Below are positions 43,982-54,543 of a stretch of 64,000 bases of DNA, one piece after another. The stretch is from Flavobacterium flabelliforme (GTDB lineage: Bacteria > Bacteroidota > Bacteroidia > Flavobacteriales > Flavobacteriaceae), in contig NZ_JAGFBU010000003.1 of assembly GCF_017948675.1 (NCBI RefSeq), forward strand, positions 335,627 to 399,626, written 5' to 3'. Numbering within the stretch: the first letter of the stretch is position 1; the number at the start of each line of letters is the position of its first letter. The translations under genes and the position numbers were made by a program. Under the pieces are notes generated by a model. That model was not told the DNA's origin and ran no database searches. It saw only the letters and a list, made by a program, of their open reading frames with translations.

Positions 43982-46810
43982 TTAAAACCATTTTCGATTA
44001 AAAAGATTGAGTAATGTTTTAGGCGAAAAAGTAACAATAAATCGTACTTTTTCATTATAATTATTTTCAGCAATCTCCCATCCATTGTTAGAATAGACTG
44101 GAAAGTAGAGTTCAAAGTAATCTGTAACCAAGTTTAAACGTATGCCACTATCATAAACAAATTGAGCTGGAGTGGAATTATTTTTGATTAATCCTACATC
44201 TCCATAAACTTCAATCCAGTTCCAAATACTGTAACTCGCATTAAAACTAGTAATCCAACGATTGGCATAAGGTGTGGCTATTTTTGATTTAAAACCACCC
44301 TCTGCAATGATGTATTGTTGGCTATAAATTCCGTTACTTTCAGAGCGTCCTAAATAGTTGTAATCAAACATATAATCCGTTGGTCGGTCTAAGGCAAAAC
44401 TAAAGAAATTAGATTGAGTTTTGTTGTAAAGAAAGACTCCAGCATAAAAGCGCATATTTATTTGACGGTTGTTTTCAAATAATTTTCCATATCCAATCTC
44501 ACTGGTCAATTTACCAAAATTACCGGCTATTTGCACATTACTAGACAGGCCAAAATGATTGGTAACTTCTGTTTTCGTATTAATATATCTGGCTTCAAAA
44601 ACGGAATAATTTTCAGGTGAATTATCCATCAAAATTGCACTTTTTTCTTTATTTACAAGAACTTGTCTAAACATAAAGAGTTGTTTTCTATTGTCTCTAA
44701 AATTAGGTTCGCGAATGCGCAACTGAATTGTTGGATTCAATCTTAAATAAGTAGCATCTTCAGCATAATGAAAATAAGAACTACTCATAGAATATCGTGC
44801 ATTATAAAGGGTGCTATTTCTATAATTATGATTGATAGCAAATGACGCAGAACCCGATAAATTGTTCGATTTAATAGAGTAGGAGGGATTTACATCAAAA
44901 ACAAATGGTTTTTCTAAAATGGTTTTGTTATGCAAACGCAATCCAGGAATCAAACCATCATATAAATTGTAGCTAATAGAGGGAACATATAAAATTTGAT
45001 TGTAATAAGGATCTTCTAAATCCTTCATAAATGCAAATTTAATGGGTCTATTGTTAGGAAAAAATCCATCGAGTTTGTACCAATTGTTTCTCAAATTATA
45101 TTCGGGAACTTCATTTTTTAGGTTTAAAACGATTTTATCAATATTTGATCTAGGAATGGTAAAAGTACTATCACAAGCTTCTATATCTAGCCATTGTTTG
45201 AATACAATTTCACCGTTTTTTGTACCATAAACAGGAATTGGAATAGGAGTTCCTGTTCTATTTCTAACGGAAAAAGTGATGCTATCTTTGGTTTTTAAAA
45301 CGTCCGTAAATTTATAATCTATAATAGCTCTTGAATCGATAATGGTATTAAAGAACCAATTAATATTTTTGGTTGTATTTCCTTTTAGTATTGTTTCAAA
45401 ATCAATTCGACTTACTTGTTTCGAATTATTTTGTTTGTAAAATGTAGCAATACTATTGGCAACACTATTATTTTGCAAATAATCATCTAAGAACCGAATG
45501 CTTAATCCCGCGCGGTATTTACTAGCTATTTGCTCATTAAATTTTATTAATGTATTTTTTGGACTTCCTAATGGTTGATCTAGGTTTCTACGAGCCATCA
45601 GCATATAGAAATAACTGTATTGTCCGTTAAAGTCAATTTTGGTAAGATTAAAACTTTTCAGCAATTTAATTTTAGAGATGCTACCCATCATTTTTGCCTC
45701 AGGATAATGTTCGTCAATATATTTCATCATTACATAAACCTGAATACCATCATAAATCCAGCTGTCTTTTCTTGGATCTAAATGCAGACTTGTTTTTAAA
45801 AATTCGTTTAGATAGGTTTTTAAAAACTTAATTTCATAAATAAACTCATCCGGAAAAGGACTTAAAAACGATGGCAACTGATTAAGACCGTAGAACGGAT
45901 TTCTCTCATAAGCGGTTTGCGAAACTATAATTTTTTGGTGAGGATAATTTCCAATTAAGTTGGTAGTAAAGTCTGTAATACGATCAATTAAGATAGCTTT
46001 CTGTATTTCATTTAGTTTGCTGTCTTTTAGATTGGTAATTACCTCTATTGCATTATTTTTATAATTTAAAAAACTCTTTTTGGGTTCAACAATTAAATTA
46101 AAATCTGTTCTATTGTCGCCAATTAATGTAAAGTTTACAAAACCTTCTTTTGCGACTGTTTTTTGACTGTTTAAATCCGATGTGATTTCTAATGTATTAG
46201 GCAATACAAAATCAATCTCAAAATTTGAAATTGCATTTGCAATATCGTCTAAGTTGTTATTGCTATTTTTTACAAAATTATGATTTTCGTATCGAGCTGG
46301 AGTTAGATACCAATTTTTAAGATTTAAAATCCCATTGTCATTGTAACCAAATTTTGTAAACTTATCACTTGGTATTTTACTAGCATAGGAAAGCATTAAC
46401 GTAATTTTCTCGTTGGGTAATAATTTTTTATTTAATTGTAATACGATGTAATCAGGATTTTTTTTTGTTCGCTCCCAGATTATTGGCTCTTCGGTACTAG
46501 TAGTGATTAATAATTTGTTAGTACTTCCGCGCTCTTCTTCTTTAGCCAGATGAAAACCTCTATAAAATTCATCTGAAAATCGTTTTGCTAAAGGCGTATT
46601 TTTATTAGAAAAGGCATTGTTCCAATCATTCAGAACGATAGTAGTTAGCGTATCATTGGTTTGATTAAAAAAAGTAATTTGTTGCTGTATGTCTAAAATC
46701 TTTTTCTCAGCATTCAACGCTACAACCATCTTCGACTGATGTTGCGCAGATAATTTGGCAGAAACTAATACGATAAGAATTAAAAAGCCAATTTTATAAT
46801 TTGATTTCAA
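43982..46810 (-). CDS. M1-like aminopeptidase homologue lacking HExxH, with C-terminal barrel-like region
   Basis: 942 aa with a signal peptide (residues 1-22, ending K-L-S-A-Q). Residues ~25-250 read as the N-terminal beta domain of M1/gluzincin peptidases. Residues ~270-500 correspond to the peptidase domain, where W-I-Y-D-G-I-Q occupies the place of W-L-N-E-G. No HExxH motif exists anywhere in the protein; the expected site reads LKTYLNEFLK. So it is probably catalytically inactive. The last ~320 residues are strand-rich with aromatic residues, like an outer-membrane barrel. A structural or binding role at the outer membrane is the best inference. Confidence 0.65.
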   Translation of the reverse strand: MKSNYKIGFLILIVLVSAKLSAQHQSKMVVALNAEKKILDIQQQITFFNQTNDTLTTIVLNDWNNAFSNKNTPLAKRFSDEFYRGFHLAKEEERGSTNKLLITTSTEEPIIWERTKKNPDYIVLQLNKKLLPNEKITLMLSYASKIPSDKFTKFGYNDNGILNLKNWYLTPARYENHNFVKNSNNNLDDIANAISNFEIDFVLPNTLEITSDLNSQKTVAKEGFVNFTLIGDNRTDFNLIVEPKKSFLNYKNNAIEVITNLKDSKLNEIQKAILIDRITDFTTNLIGNYPHQKIIVSQTAYERNPFYGLNQLPSFLSPFPDEFIYEIKFLKTYLNEFLKTSLHLDPRKDSWIYDGIQVYVMMKYIDEHYPEAKMMGSISKIKLLKSFNLTKIDFNGQYSYFYMLMARRNLDQPLGSPKNTLIKFNEQIASKYRAGLSIRFLDDYLQNNSVANSIATFYKQNNSKQVSRIDFETILKGNTTKNINWFFNTIIDSRAIIDYKFTDVLKTKDSITFSVRNRTGTPIPIPVYGTKNGEIVFKQWLDIEACDSTFTIPRSNIDKIVLNLKNEVPEYNLRNNWYKLDGFFPNNRPIKFAFMKDLEDPYYNQILYVPSISYNLYDGLIPGLRLHNKTILEKPFVFDVNPSYSIKSNNLSGSASFAINHNYRNSTLYNARYSMSSSYFHYAEDATYLRLNPTIQLRIREPNFRDNRKQLFMFRQVLVNKEKSAILMDNSPENYSVFEARYINTKTEVTNHFGLSSNVQIAGNFGKLTSEIGYGKLFENNRQINMRFYAGVFLYNKTQSNFFSFALDRPTDYMFDYNYLGRSESNGIYSQQYIIAEGGFKSKIATPYANRWITSFNASYSIWNWIEVYGDVGLIKNNSTPAQFVYDSGIRLNLVTDYFELYFPVYSNNGWEIAENNYNEKVRFIVTFSPKTLLNLFNRKWF

Positions 46811-46883
46811 GCAATGAGAATTAAGATTTGTAAAAAATAAATATAATTAATATTAGACACAAATTGTATAATTCTCCTTTAAA

Positions 46884-46918
46884 ATAAAAAAAGCTGTCGG
46901 TTAAGACAGCTTTTTAAT
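46884..46918 (-). terminator. Terminator of the LOG-family gene
   Basis: Perfect arms AAAAAGCTGTC (46888-46898) and GACAGCTTTTT (46905-46915) with a 6-nt loop, directly after the stop. Confidence 0.88.
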
Positions 46919-47646
46919 TAAAAATTGGGTGATAAATCATATTTTTTATAAAATTTATCAAGTATTTCAACGACCTCCTCTGCAGTATCAACGATTTTAA
47001 ATAAATTTAAATCCTCTGGACTTACAGTAAGTTCTTTTTCTACTAAAACTGTTTTAATCCAATCGAGCAATCCAGACCAAAAGCTTGTTCCCACTAATAT
47101 TATAGGAAACTTAGCCACTTTTTTAGTCTGAATCAAGGTGATAGCTTCAAACAATTCATCCATCGTTCCAAAACCTCCAGGCATCACAACAAAACCTTGA
47201 GAATACTTTACGAACATCACTTTACGAACAAAGAAATAATCGAAATTCAAGTTTTTATCACCGTCGATATAGGGATTAAAATGTTGCTCAAAAGGCAATT
47301 CAATATTTAGTCCCACAGAAGTTCCGCCACCAAGATGTGCGCCTTTATTACCAGCTTCCATAATACCTGGACCACCGCCCGTAATTACACCATAACCAGC
47401 TTTACTAATTTTGTATGCTATTTTTTCTGCTAGTATATAATGAGGCGAATCAGCTTTTGTTCGCGCCGATCCAAAAATAGAAACACAAGGTCCTATGCGA
47501 CCCATTGTTTCATAACCGTTTACAAATTCTGCCATGATTTTAAAAATGGCCCAACTATCATTTGTTCTAATTTCGTTCCAACTTTTTTGCTTTAATCGAT
47601 CTTGGATTACTTTATCCTCATCATTGTCAAAATCTTCTAATCTCAT
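46918..47646 (-). CDS. LOG family protein (TIGR00730, Rossmann-like nucleotide phosphoribohydrolase)
   Basis: 242 aa. Signature motifs GGGPGIMEAGNKGA and PGGFGTMDELFEA (PGGxGTxxE) are intact. Enzymes of this family release cytokinin-like bases or cleave nucleoside 5'-monophosphates to base plus ribose 5-phosphate. Type II-like size. Physiological substrate not known. Confidence 0.9.
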   Translation of the reverse strand: MRLEDFDNDEDKVIQDRLKQKSWNEIRTNDSWAIFKIMAEFVNGYETMGRIGPCVSIFGSARTKADSPHYILAEKIAYKISKAGYGVITGGGPGIMEAGNKGAHLGGGTSVGLNIELPFEQHFNPYIDGDKNLNFDYFFVRKVMFVKYSQGFVVMPGGFGTMDELFEAITLIQTKKVAKFPIILVGTSFWSGLLDWIKTVLVEKELTVSPEDLNLFKIVDTAEEVVEILDKFYKKYDLSPNF

Positions 47647-47679
47647 TTTTTAATATCTAATTTATTACTCATTTCTTTA

Positions 47680-47762
47680 GGAGCTTTTTCCAGCTATTTG
47701 TTCCAATCTTTTTATTTTTTTTCAAAAAAAACAAAAAGGATTTCCACTTCTATCTGGGCTAG
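47680..47762. repeat. Flavobacterial interspersed hairpin element, copy 2
   Basis: Flanks nearly match those of copy 1 at 27871 (GGAGCTTTTTCCAGCTATTT... and ...GGATTTCCACTTCTATCTGG) around a weaker A/T inverted repeat. It lies in the divergent region between the LOG gene and the quinone oxidoreductase gene. Confidence 0.75.
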
Positions 47763-47952
47763 GACTCCAATTTACTAAAGTAATTCTTTTTTATCAATAA
47801 AGTGAAATCAATCTTTAATTTTAAGATTATATTGTTGTTTTCTACCTTACAAAGCTTCTAAAATTAAATTTATTTACTGATTTAAAAGAAAAAAGAAATA
47901 AGTGGTTAAGGTCAAAAAAACTTATCTTTAAGGATATCAAAATAATGAGATC

Positions 47953-48927
47953 ATGAAAGCTATTCATATTACAAAATCTGGCGGACCAGAAGTGTTGCAG
48001 TTACAAGAAACTCCAAAACCCAAACCAGATAAAAATCAAGTATTAATCAAAGTCAAAGCAGCTGGTGTGAATCGCAGTGATGTAATTACGCGTCAAAATA
48101 GTGATGCCTACGGTAAAGGATTTACAGGAACTTTAATTCCTGGTTTAGAAGTTTCAGGAGAAATAACAGCAATTGGCGAAAATGTAACCGACAAAAAAAT
48201 TGGAGATAAAGTATGTGCACTTATCGCAAGCGGAGGATATGCCGAATATGTTGTGGTAAACACTTCGCATTGTCTTTTCATTCCAGATGGAATCAGTCTA
48301 ATAGATGCAGCAGCCATTCCAGAGACTGTTTTTACGGTTTGGTTTAACGTTTTTCATTTAGGAAAACTGCAACCTAACGAGAAGTTATTAATACATGGCG
48401 GAACAAGTGGTATTGGCACCATGGGTTTACAAATGGCAAAAGCTTATGGTTGTAAAGTTTACACCACTGCAGGAAGTGACAAAAAGATTGATTTTTTAAA
48501 TAAAATGAACTTAGGAATGGCAATCAATTATAAAAAAGAGGCTTTTGAAGAAGTGTTAAAAGAGGAAAAAATTGATGTTATTCTAGATATGGTTGGAGGA
48601 GATTATACGCAAAAGAATCTTGAAATATTAAACGAGAAAGGCCGCTTAATTTATATCAACGGAATGAAAAGTTCGGAGGTAAATATTAATTTGCGCACAA
48701 TTATGAGTAAGAATCTAACCTTGACAGGTAGCTTTCTTAAACCTCAATCTGATGAAGTAAAAACTCAGATTGCAAAAGAGGTAGAAACCAACATTTGGCC
48801 ACTATTTCATTCTAAACAAATTCATCCTGTAATTTATAAAACTTTTCCTTTAGAACAAGCTGCAGAAGCGCATAGACTTATGGAAAGTAGTGATCATATT
48901 GGTAAAATTCTATTGACAATGGATTGA
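47953..48927 (+). CDS. NAD(P)H-quinone oxidoreductase, zeta-crystallin type
   Basis: 324 aa. Zinc-free medium-chain dehydrogenase. Start MKAIHITKSGGPEVLQLQETPKP, the GVNRSDVITRQ segment and the nucleotide-binding loop IHGGTSGIGTMGLQMAKAYG are typical of quinone reductase-like MDR proteins (PIG3 / Qor group). It transfers electrons from NAD(P)H to quinones or other enones. Single gene with a divergent neighbour. Confidence 0.88.
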   Translation: MKAIHITKSGGPEVLQLQETPKPKPDKNQVLIKVKAAGVNRSDVITRQNSDAYGKGFTGTLIPGLEVSGEITAIGENVTDKKIGDKVCALIASGGYAEYVVVNTSHCLFIPDGISLIDAAAIPETVFTVWFNVFHLGKLQPNEKLLIHGGTSGIGTMGLQMAKAYGCKVYTTAGSDKKIDFLNKMNLGMAINYKKEAFEEVLKEEKIDVILDMVGGDYTQKNLEILNEKGRLIYINGMKSSEVNINLRTIMSKNLTLTGSFLKPQSDEVKTQIAKEVETNIWPLFHSKQIHPVIYKTFPLEQAAEAHRLMESSDHIGKILLTMD

Positions 48928-49169
48928 TATTATTAAAAAATAATCAAACTCAAATTTGATAATATAGTAATGAAACTAACTTCCTATTATTTTTTTAAAT
49001 GACCTTTTTGAACAATAAAAAAAATAATTTAGAATATTGAGATTTTAAAAGTTACAATTTAAAATTTGCTGTTTTTAAAATAGAATTGCTTTAATCTTCA
49101 ATTGATACGTTCCATAAGACACTACTCAATGTTAATTAATAATTGATATATTTGAATAAAAATAATAGT

Positions 49170-49520
49170 ATGAAAAACACTTTTTTGATTCTCTTCTTTA
49201 CGCTTTTTACGGCTACCATTTCCGCTCAAGATGGTAAGAAAAACCAGAAAGCAGTAATAAAAACAACTCTTTTTTGCGATCATTGTAAACAGTGTGAAAC
49301 TTGTGGAGGAAATTTCCAATCCAATATGTTGAAAATAAAAGGAGTGAAAATGTACGAACTAGATGAAAAAAACAGCACAATTACCGTTTTTTACAATAGT
49401 CAAAAAACAAATCTAGAAACTATAAAATCAGGTATTTCAAAAATGGGTTATGATGCTGATGATGTAAAAGCAGACGTTGTAGCTTATGAACAATTAGATG
49501 ATTGTTGCAAAAAAGTATAA
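49170..49520 (+). CDS. Secreted heavy-metal-associated (HMA) domain protein
   Basis: 116 aa from the start at 49170, which begins a signal peptide (MKNTFLILFF..., ending T-I-S-A-Q). The HMA fold spans residues ~29-95 with a Cys-rich metal loop C-D-H-C-K-Q-C-E-T-C (longer than the usual C-x-x-C) and the typical SNMLKIKGVKMYELDEKNSTITVFYN strand-helix pattern. Two more Cys lie at the C-terminus (DDCCKK). A periplasmic copper or other soft-metal chaperone is likely. Confidence 0.82.
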   Translation: MKNTFLILFFTLFTATISAQDGKKNQKAVIKTTLFCDHCKQCETCGGNFQSNMLKIKGVKMYELDEKNSTITVFYNSQKTNLETIKSGISKMGYDADDVKADVVAYEQLDDCCKKV

Positions 49521-49550
49521 GGGCTTTTTTTTGATTTATAGCATCATAAA

Positions 49551-49586
49551 AATGAAAACTACTGTATGATGCAGTAGTTTTTTTTA
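49551..49586 (+). terminator. Terminator after the HMA gene
   Basis: Arms AAAACTACTG (49555-49564) and CAGTAGTTTT (49572-49581) followed by a T-run. Confidence 0.8.
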
Positions 49587-49650
49587 TCTCTGGTATTGAT
49601 TAAAAGTTTGAGGATAGAATGTTATTAGTGATATTGCAATCAATAAAAAA

Positions 49651-49690
49651 CCACCCCGCCCTACGGGCACCCCTCCAATGGAGGGGAATT
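49651..49690. repeat. GC-rich REP-like double hairpin
   Basis: Two adjacent small stems, GCCC-TAC-GGGC (49658-49668) and CCCCTCC-AAT-GGAGGGG (49670-49686), in otherwise AT-rich DNA. I recognise this sort of element as interspersed in many Flavobacteriaceae genomes. Only one copy is in this window. Confidence 0.6.
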
Positions 49691-49775
49691 AAAACCGATT
49701 TGGTACTTATAGATTACTTTTATTTTGTTTAATTTACTTGATAGTTTACTTATTAAACAAAATTGTTGAGGGAAT

Positions 49776-52607
49776 TTAAGCCAATTCCTTTTTTAAGAAT
49801 TGTGCTGTATAACTCTTTTTATTTTTTGCGACTTCTTCTGGAGTTCCTTTGGCGATAAGTTGGCCTCCGCCTTTCCCACCTTCAGGACCAATGTCGATGA
49901 TGTAATCTGCTAGTTTTATCACATCCATATTGTGTTCGATAATCAAAATGGTATTTCCTTTATCGACTAGTTTATTAATTACTTCCATTAATACTCTAAT
50001 ATCTTCAAAATGCAAACCTGTTGTAGGTTCATCGAGAATATAAAAAGTATTTCCAGTATCTTTTTTAGATAATTCTCCCGCTAGTTTGATGCGTTGCGCT
50101 TCTCCACCAGAAAGTGTTGTGCTTTGTTGTCCCAATGTAATGTAGCCTAAACCAACATCCTGAATCGTTTTTACTTTTCTGTAAATCTTCGGAATCAATT
50201 CAAAAAACGGAACCGCTTCATCTACCGTCATATTCAACACATCAGAAATGGATTTTCCTTTGTATCGAATCTCCAATGTTTCTCTATTAAAACGTTTTCC
50301 TTGACAAGTCTCACATTCAACATACACATCAGGTAAAAAGTTCATTTCTATTGTTCGAACTCCAGAACCTTCACAGGTTTCGCAACGTCCTCCTTTTACA
50401 TTAAAACTAAAACGACCTGCTTTATAACCCCGAATCATACTTTCTGAAGTCATAGTAAACAGATTTCTAATTTCTGTAAAAACTTCGGTATATGTCGCAG
50501 GATTCGAGCGTGGAGTTCTACCAATTGGGCTTTGATCAATATCAATTACTTTATCGATATGTTCTAATCCTTCAATTTTTTTGTACGGTTTTGGTTTTTT
50601 GACTCCATTAAAATAATAGGCATTCAAAATAGGGTAAAGCGTCTCATTAATCAAAGTAGATTTTCCACTTCCAGAAACTCCTGTAACACAAATCATTTTT
50701 CCTAAAGGCAACTCTATCGAAACATTTTTTAAGTTATTTCCTGTTGCACCCGTTAATTTTAGGAACTTTCCGTTTCCTTCCCGACGCTTTTTAGGAACCT
50801 CAATTTTCATTTCACCATTCATGTACATTGCTGTAATAGTATGGTGATTCAAGATTTCTGCAGGTGTTCCTTTGCTGATGATTTCACCACCATACTTCCC
50901 TGCTTTTGGTCCAATATCTATGACATAATCAGCACGTTCAATCATGTCTTTATCGTGTTCTACCACAATAACTGAGTTGCCAATATCTCTCAATTGTTCT
51001 AGAGAATGAATTAGTTTTTCGTTATCTCTTTGGTGCAAACCAATGCTAGGCTCATCAAGAATATACAAAACACCAACCAACTGCGAACCAATTTGAGTTG
51101 CCAATCGAATGCGTTGCGCTTCCCCACCCGAAAGTGATTTTGAACTTCGGCTTAAAGCCAAATAATCCAAGCCTACATTCATCAAGAAGTTTAGTCGGTC
51201 CTTAATCTCTTTAATTACTTCAGTAGCGATACGCTTTTGTTTATCAGATAAATGAGTATTTAAATCATGAAACCAAGCCGTTAAATCCGAAATGTCCATA
51301 TCGCACAATTCGGCTATGTTTTTTTCGTTTATTTTAAAGAATAATGCCTCTTTTTTCAAACGAGAACCATCACAAACAGGACAGTTAACTTCGTCCATAA
51401 ATTCCTTAGCCCATCTTTTAATAGTAGTGGATCCACTTTCTTCGTATTGATTTTTAATGAAATTAGATATTCCTTCAAAATCAATTTTATAGTCACGAGC
51501 CACTCCTAAATCTTTAGAATTAACTGTGAATTTTTCTTTTCCACCATTCAAAATCATTTCCATTGCTTCCGCTGGGATTTTTTCGATGGCATCCGTTAAT
51601 TTAAAACCATATTTTTCTCCTATGATTTCTAATTGCTTAAAAATCCAAGAACTTTTATATTCTCCCAAAGGAGCAAATCCACCGGCTTTAATTGTCAATT
51701 TTGGATTTGGAACAATCTTTTTACTATTAATTTCATTCACTGTTCCCAAACCGTTGCAATGATCGCAAGCGCCTTTTGGAGAGTTGAAAGAAAATAAATT
51801 AGGTTCTGGGTTTTGATAGGAAATTCCAGTAGTAGGACACATTAAATTTCTACTAAAATAGCGCACTTCATTAGAATCTTGATCTAAAACCATTAATACG
51901 TTTTCACCATGATGCATGGCAGTATTAATACTTTCTGATAATCTTTTTTCATTCTCAGGGCTTTCATCAATAACCATTCTATCTACTACAATTTCGATAT
52001 CATGTGTTTTGTAACGGTCTAATTTCATTCCTAAAGTAATATCAAGAATATCATTATTGACACGTACTTTAAGGAAACCTTGTTTGGCTATTTGTTGAAA
52101 AAGTTCTGCGTAATGTCCTTTTCTAGCACGAATAACAGGCGCCAAAATATTGATTCGTTTTCCAGCAAAATCCTGAATAATCAAATCTTTAATTTGTTCA
52201 TCAGAATAGGAAACCATTTTTTCTCCCGTGTTATAACTATAAGCATCAGCGCCACGAGCATAAAGCAAACGCAAGAAATCATATATTTCAGTAATGGTTC
52301 CCACAGTAGATCGAGGACTTTTACTAGTCGTTTTTTGTTCGATAGCAATTACTGGAGAAAGTCCATCAATTTTATCTACATCAGGACGTTCTAACCCGCC
52401 TAGAAATTGCCTTGCATAAGCAGAAAAAGTTTCTACATAACGACGCTGCCCTTCGGCATATATGGTGTCGAAAGCAAGTGAGGATTTTCCAGAGCCTGAA
52501 AGTCCAGTGATTACTACTAGTTTTTCTCGGGGAATGGAAACATCTATATTTTTGAGATTGTGAACGCGAGCGCCTTGAACTTCAATGGTATTGTCTTTGT
52601 CTAACAT
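49776..52607 (-). CDS. uvrA: Excinuclease ABC subunit A
   Basis: 943 aa, full length. Two ABC ATPase modules: Walker [15 protein letters not shown] and [14 protein letters not shown], and signatures [12 protein letters not shown] and [12 protein letters not shown]. Two zinc modules are visible with Cys pairs (C-D-H-C and the later C-E-T-C ... C-E-T-C). UvrA scans DNA for bulky lesions with UvrB in nucleotide excision repair. Single gene on the minus strand. Confidence 0.97.
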   Translation of the reverse strand: MLDKDNTIEVQGARVHNLKNIDVSIPREKLVVITGLSGSGKSSLAFDTIYAEGQRRYVETFSAYARQFLGGLERPDVDKIDGLSPVIAIEQKTTSKSPRSTVGTITEIYDFLRLLYARGADAYSYNTGEKMVSYSDEQIKDLIIQDFAGKRINILAPVIRARKGHYAELFQQIAKQGFLKVRVNNDILDITLGMKLDRYKTHDIEIVVDRMVIDESPENEKRLSESINTAMHHGENVLMVLDQDSNEVRYFSRNLMCPTTGISYQNPEPNLFSFNSPKGACDHCNGLGTVNEINSKKIVPNPKLTIKAGGFAPLGEYKSSWIFKQLEIIGEKYGFKLTDAIEKIPAEAMEMILNGGKEKFTVNSKDLGVARDYKIDFEGISNFIKNQYEESGSTTIKRWAKEFMDEVNCPVCDGSRLKKEALFFKINEKNIAELCDMDISDLTAWFHDLNTHLSDKQKRIATEVIKEIKDRLNFLMNVGLDYLALSRSSKSLSGGEAQRIRLATQIGSQLVGVLYILDEPSIGLHQRDNEKLIHSLEQLRDIGNSVIVVEHDKDMIERADYVIDIGPKAGKYGGEIISKGTPAEILNHHTITAMYMNGEMKIEVPKKRREGNGKFLKLTGATGNNLKNVSIELPLGKMICVTGVSGSGKSTLINETLYPILNAYYFNGVKKPKPYKKIEGLEHIDKVIDIDQSPIGRTPRSNPATYTEVFTEIRNLFTMTSESMIRGYKAGRFSFNVKGGRCETCEGSGVRTIEMNFLPDVYVECETCQGKRFNRETLEIRYKGKSISDVLNMTVDEAVPFFELIPKIYRKVKTIQDVGLGYITLGQQSTTLSGGEAQRIKLAGELSKKDTGNTFYILDEPTTGLHFEDIRVLMEVINKLVDKGNTILIIEHNMDVIKLADYIIDIGPEGGKGGGQLIAKGTPEEVAKNKKSYTAQFLKKELA

Positions 52608-52700
52608 ATTTTTTGTAAATTCCGAATGGTCGGTAGCAAAGTTACCATTTTGATTTATTCTTTCAATAGAACACTTTAGAAGTTTATGTTAAAGATTGTG

Positions 52701-52708
52701 TACTTTTG
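52701..52708 (+). promoter_or_regulatory. Probable -7 promoter box of the ketopantoate reductase gene
   Basis: TACTTTTG matches TAnnTTTG, 48 nt upstream of the start. Confidence 0.4.
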
Positions 52709-52756
52709 AAAAACAGATTAATAATCATTTTTTAGAAAGAGAAGCAGTATAAAATT

Positions 52757-53680
52757 ATGAAAACAAGAATCGGAATTTTAGGAATGGGTGGAGTAGGCGG
52801 TTATTTTGGAGGATTGTTAGCCAAAGAACTTTATCAGTCAGATTCTGTTGAAATAGTGTTTATCGCAAGAGGAGAAACTCAAAAAGAAATCGCTAATAAT
52901 GGATTAAAAATTATAACAGATACGGATGAATTTTTTGTTTTTCCATTTCTAGTATCAAATGACCCTCAGGTTATAGGGAAACTCGATTTTCTTATTTGTG
53001 CTACAAAAACCTATGATATAGAGGAAAGTCTTGTATCTATCAGTAAATGTATTACTAAAAAAACGGTTATTCTTCCTTTGTATAATGGAGTTGATGCTCC
53101 AGAGCGCATTAGTACTTTATTTCCTGATAATGAAGTGTTGCAAGGCTGTGTTTACATTGTTTCGATGATTGTTTCGCCTGGAATTATAAAGAAAATAGGA
53201 ACTTATGAAAAGTTATTTTTTGGCTCTACTATGGCTTCAATCTCAGCCTTAAATAAATTACAAGCTATTTTTAAAAGTGCGGGTATCGAGAGTTATCTAG
53301 TAGATAATATCGAGGAAACAGTTTGGGAAAAATTTATTTTCATTTCCGCTTTAGCTTCAGCAACCTCTTATCTAAATCAGAATATTGGAGAAATTTTAGC
53401 AAATCAAACTAGTAGAGCACTTTATGTTTCACTATCAAATGAAATTACGATGCTTGCTGCTGTAAAAGGGTTGAATTTGCCTGAAGATAGTGTGATGCAA
53501 AGTATTCTTAAACTTGAAAAATCACCTCATAGTGCGACTTCTTCAATGCACAGAGATTTTTTAGCGGGTAATAGAACAGAATTAGATTCATTGACTGGTT
53601 TTGTCGTTACCGAATCATTAAAGTACGAAATTGAAACACCAACCTATCAAATGGTTTTTGATAAATTATCTAATTTATAA
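52757..53680 (+). CDS. Ketopantoate reductase family protein (ApbA/PanE)
   Basis: 307 aa. N-terminal NAD(P) Rossmann motif GILGMGGVGGYFGG, then CATKTYDIE, LPLYNGVD and the C-terminal helical domain with EETVWEKFIFISALASATSYLNQ and SSMHRDFLAGNRTELDSLTG. These are typical of PanE-like proteins. It may make pantoate for coenzyme A or act on another 2-oxoacid. Single gene at the border of the accessory region. Confidence 0.88.
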   Translation: MKTRIGILGMGGVGGYFGGLLAKELYQSDSVEIVFIARGETQKEIANNGLKIITDTDEFFVFPFLVSNDPQVIGKLDFLICATKTYDIEESLVSISKCITKKTVILPLYNGVDAPERISTLFPDNEVLQGCVYIVSMIVSPGIIKKIGTYEKLFFGSTMASISALNKLQAIFKSAGIESYLVDNIEETVWEKFIFISALASATSYLNQNIGEILANQTSRALYVSLSNEITMLAAVKGLNLPEDSVMQSILKLEKSPHSATSSMHRDFLAGNRTELDSLTGFVVTESLKYEIETPTYQMVFDKLSNL

Positions 53681-53744
53681 TTGCTTTAATAGATAGATAG
53701 CGGTAAGCTTAAAAAAATCTTACAAATTAAAAACTGAAGGAAAT

Positions 53745-54047
53745 ATGAAACGAATTTTGAATTTATGCAATGTTTTATATTTGATTTGGACAATTTCAAT
53801 ACTAATACTGATTTTTTGTGGAAAAGCAGTTTTTGGACAAGGTCTTGGTGATTTATTTTATTTAATTTTGATTATTACTTTACAAATTGTTTTCGGCTAT
53901 GTGTTTTATTTAAATTATACAGAAAAAATAAATTTTCCGATATTAATGATTATTTTATTGATTTTAATTCCAATATTATTTACACTAAAAATGACAATTT
54001 GGAGAGGATCAGAATATCCATGGAATGGCATTTTTTTTTTTGAATAA
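53745..54047 (+). CDS. Hypothetical four-helix membrane protein
   Basis: 100 aa with hydrophobic segments at residues ~10-30, ~37-55 and ~62-82 and a short C-terminal tail ending in FFFE. No family recognised. It directly precedes a GIY-YIG pseudogene and lies in a low-constraint accessory patch. Confidence 0.5.
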   Translation: MKRILNLCNVLYLIWTISILILIFCGKAVFGQGLGDLFYLILIITLQIVFGYVFYLNYTEKINFPILMIILLILIPILFTLKMTIWRGSEYPWNGIFFFE

Positions 54048-54057
54048 AAATATACTT

Positions 54058-54539
54058 ATGAATTTTAATATAGCGTCAACAGAAATACTTGAAGATTTTC
54101 ATTTAGCCCAAGAAAACTTTTTAAGAGCAGAATAAATAAAGTTTGAGAAAAGTAAAGAATTGAGAGAAAATAAAATACCTAATGCTCCAGGTGTTTATAC
54201 TTTTTTTGAAAAAGGGAATAAAATACTATACATTGGAGAAGGTGGAAACTTAAAAAGTGAATGGACGAAATAAATAGAACTGTAAATCATTCTTTTAGAA
54301 AATAGATAGGCTTTTTGAGGTTTAATGGAATAAAATCAAGTAAAAAATATGATTTAGACATTGAAACTAAACTTGATAGCTTTTTTGCGGAAGAAATATA
54401 TGTTTCTTTTATAGAAGTTTATTTTGGTCGATTAGAAATAGAAGAATTTATAATTTCAAATCATCAACAATTTCTAAATAATTCAGTAAAAAAACGAAAA
54501 TTAACAACTATTATGGATTACTTAAAAGAGACAAGGTAA
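54058..54539 (+). pseudogene. Broken GIY-YIG nuclease-like gene
   Basis: Starts with an ATG at 54058. The first 25 codons end in a TAA (54133). The next stretch has the GIY-YIG signature (PGVYTFFEKG, then ILYIGEGGNLK). A frameshift near 54260 moves the rest into another frame (MDEINRTVNHSFRK, TAG at 54303, then IGFLRFNGIKSSKKYDLDIE) that stays open to 54539. So there are two nonsense changes and one frameshift in a coherent ~155-residue protein. Probably a recently inactivated nuclease-like gene. Confidence 0.75.
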
Positions 54540-54543
54540 AAAA

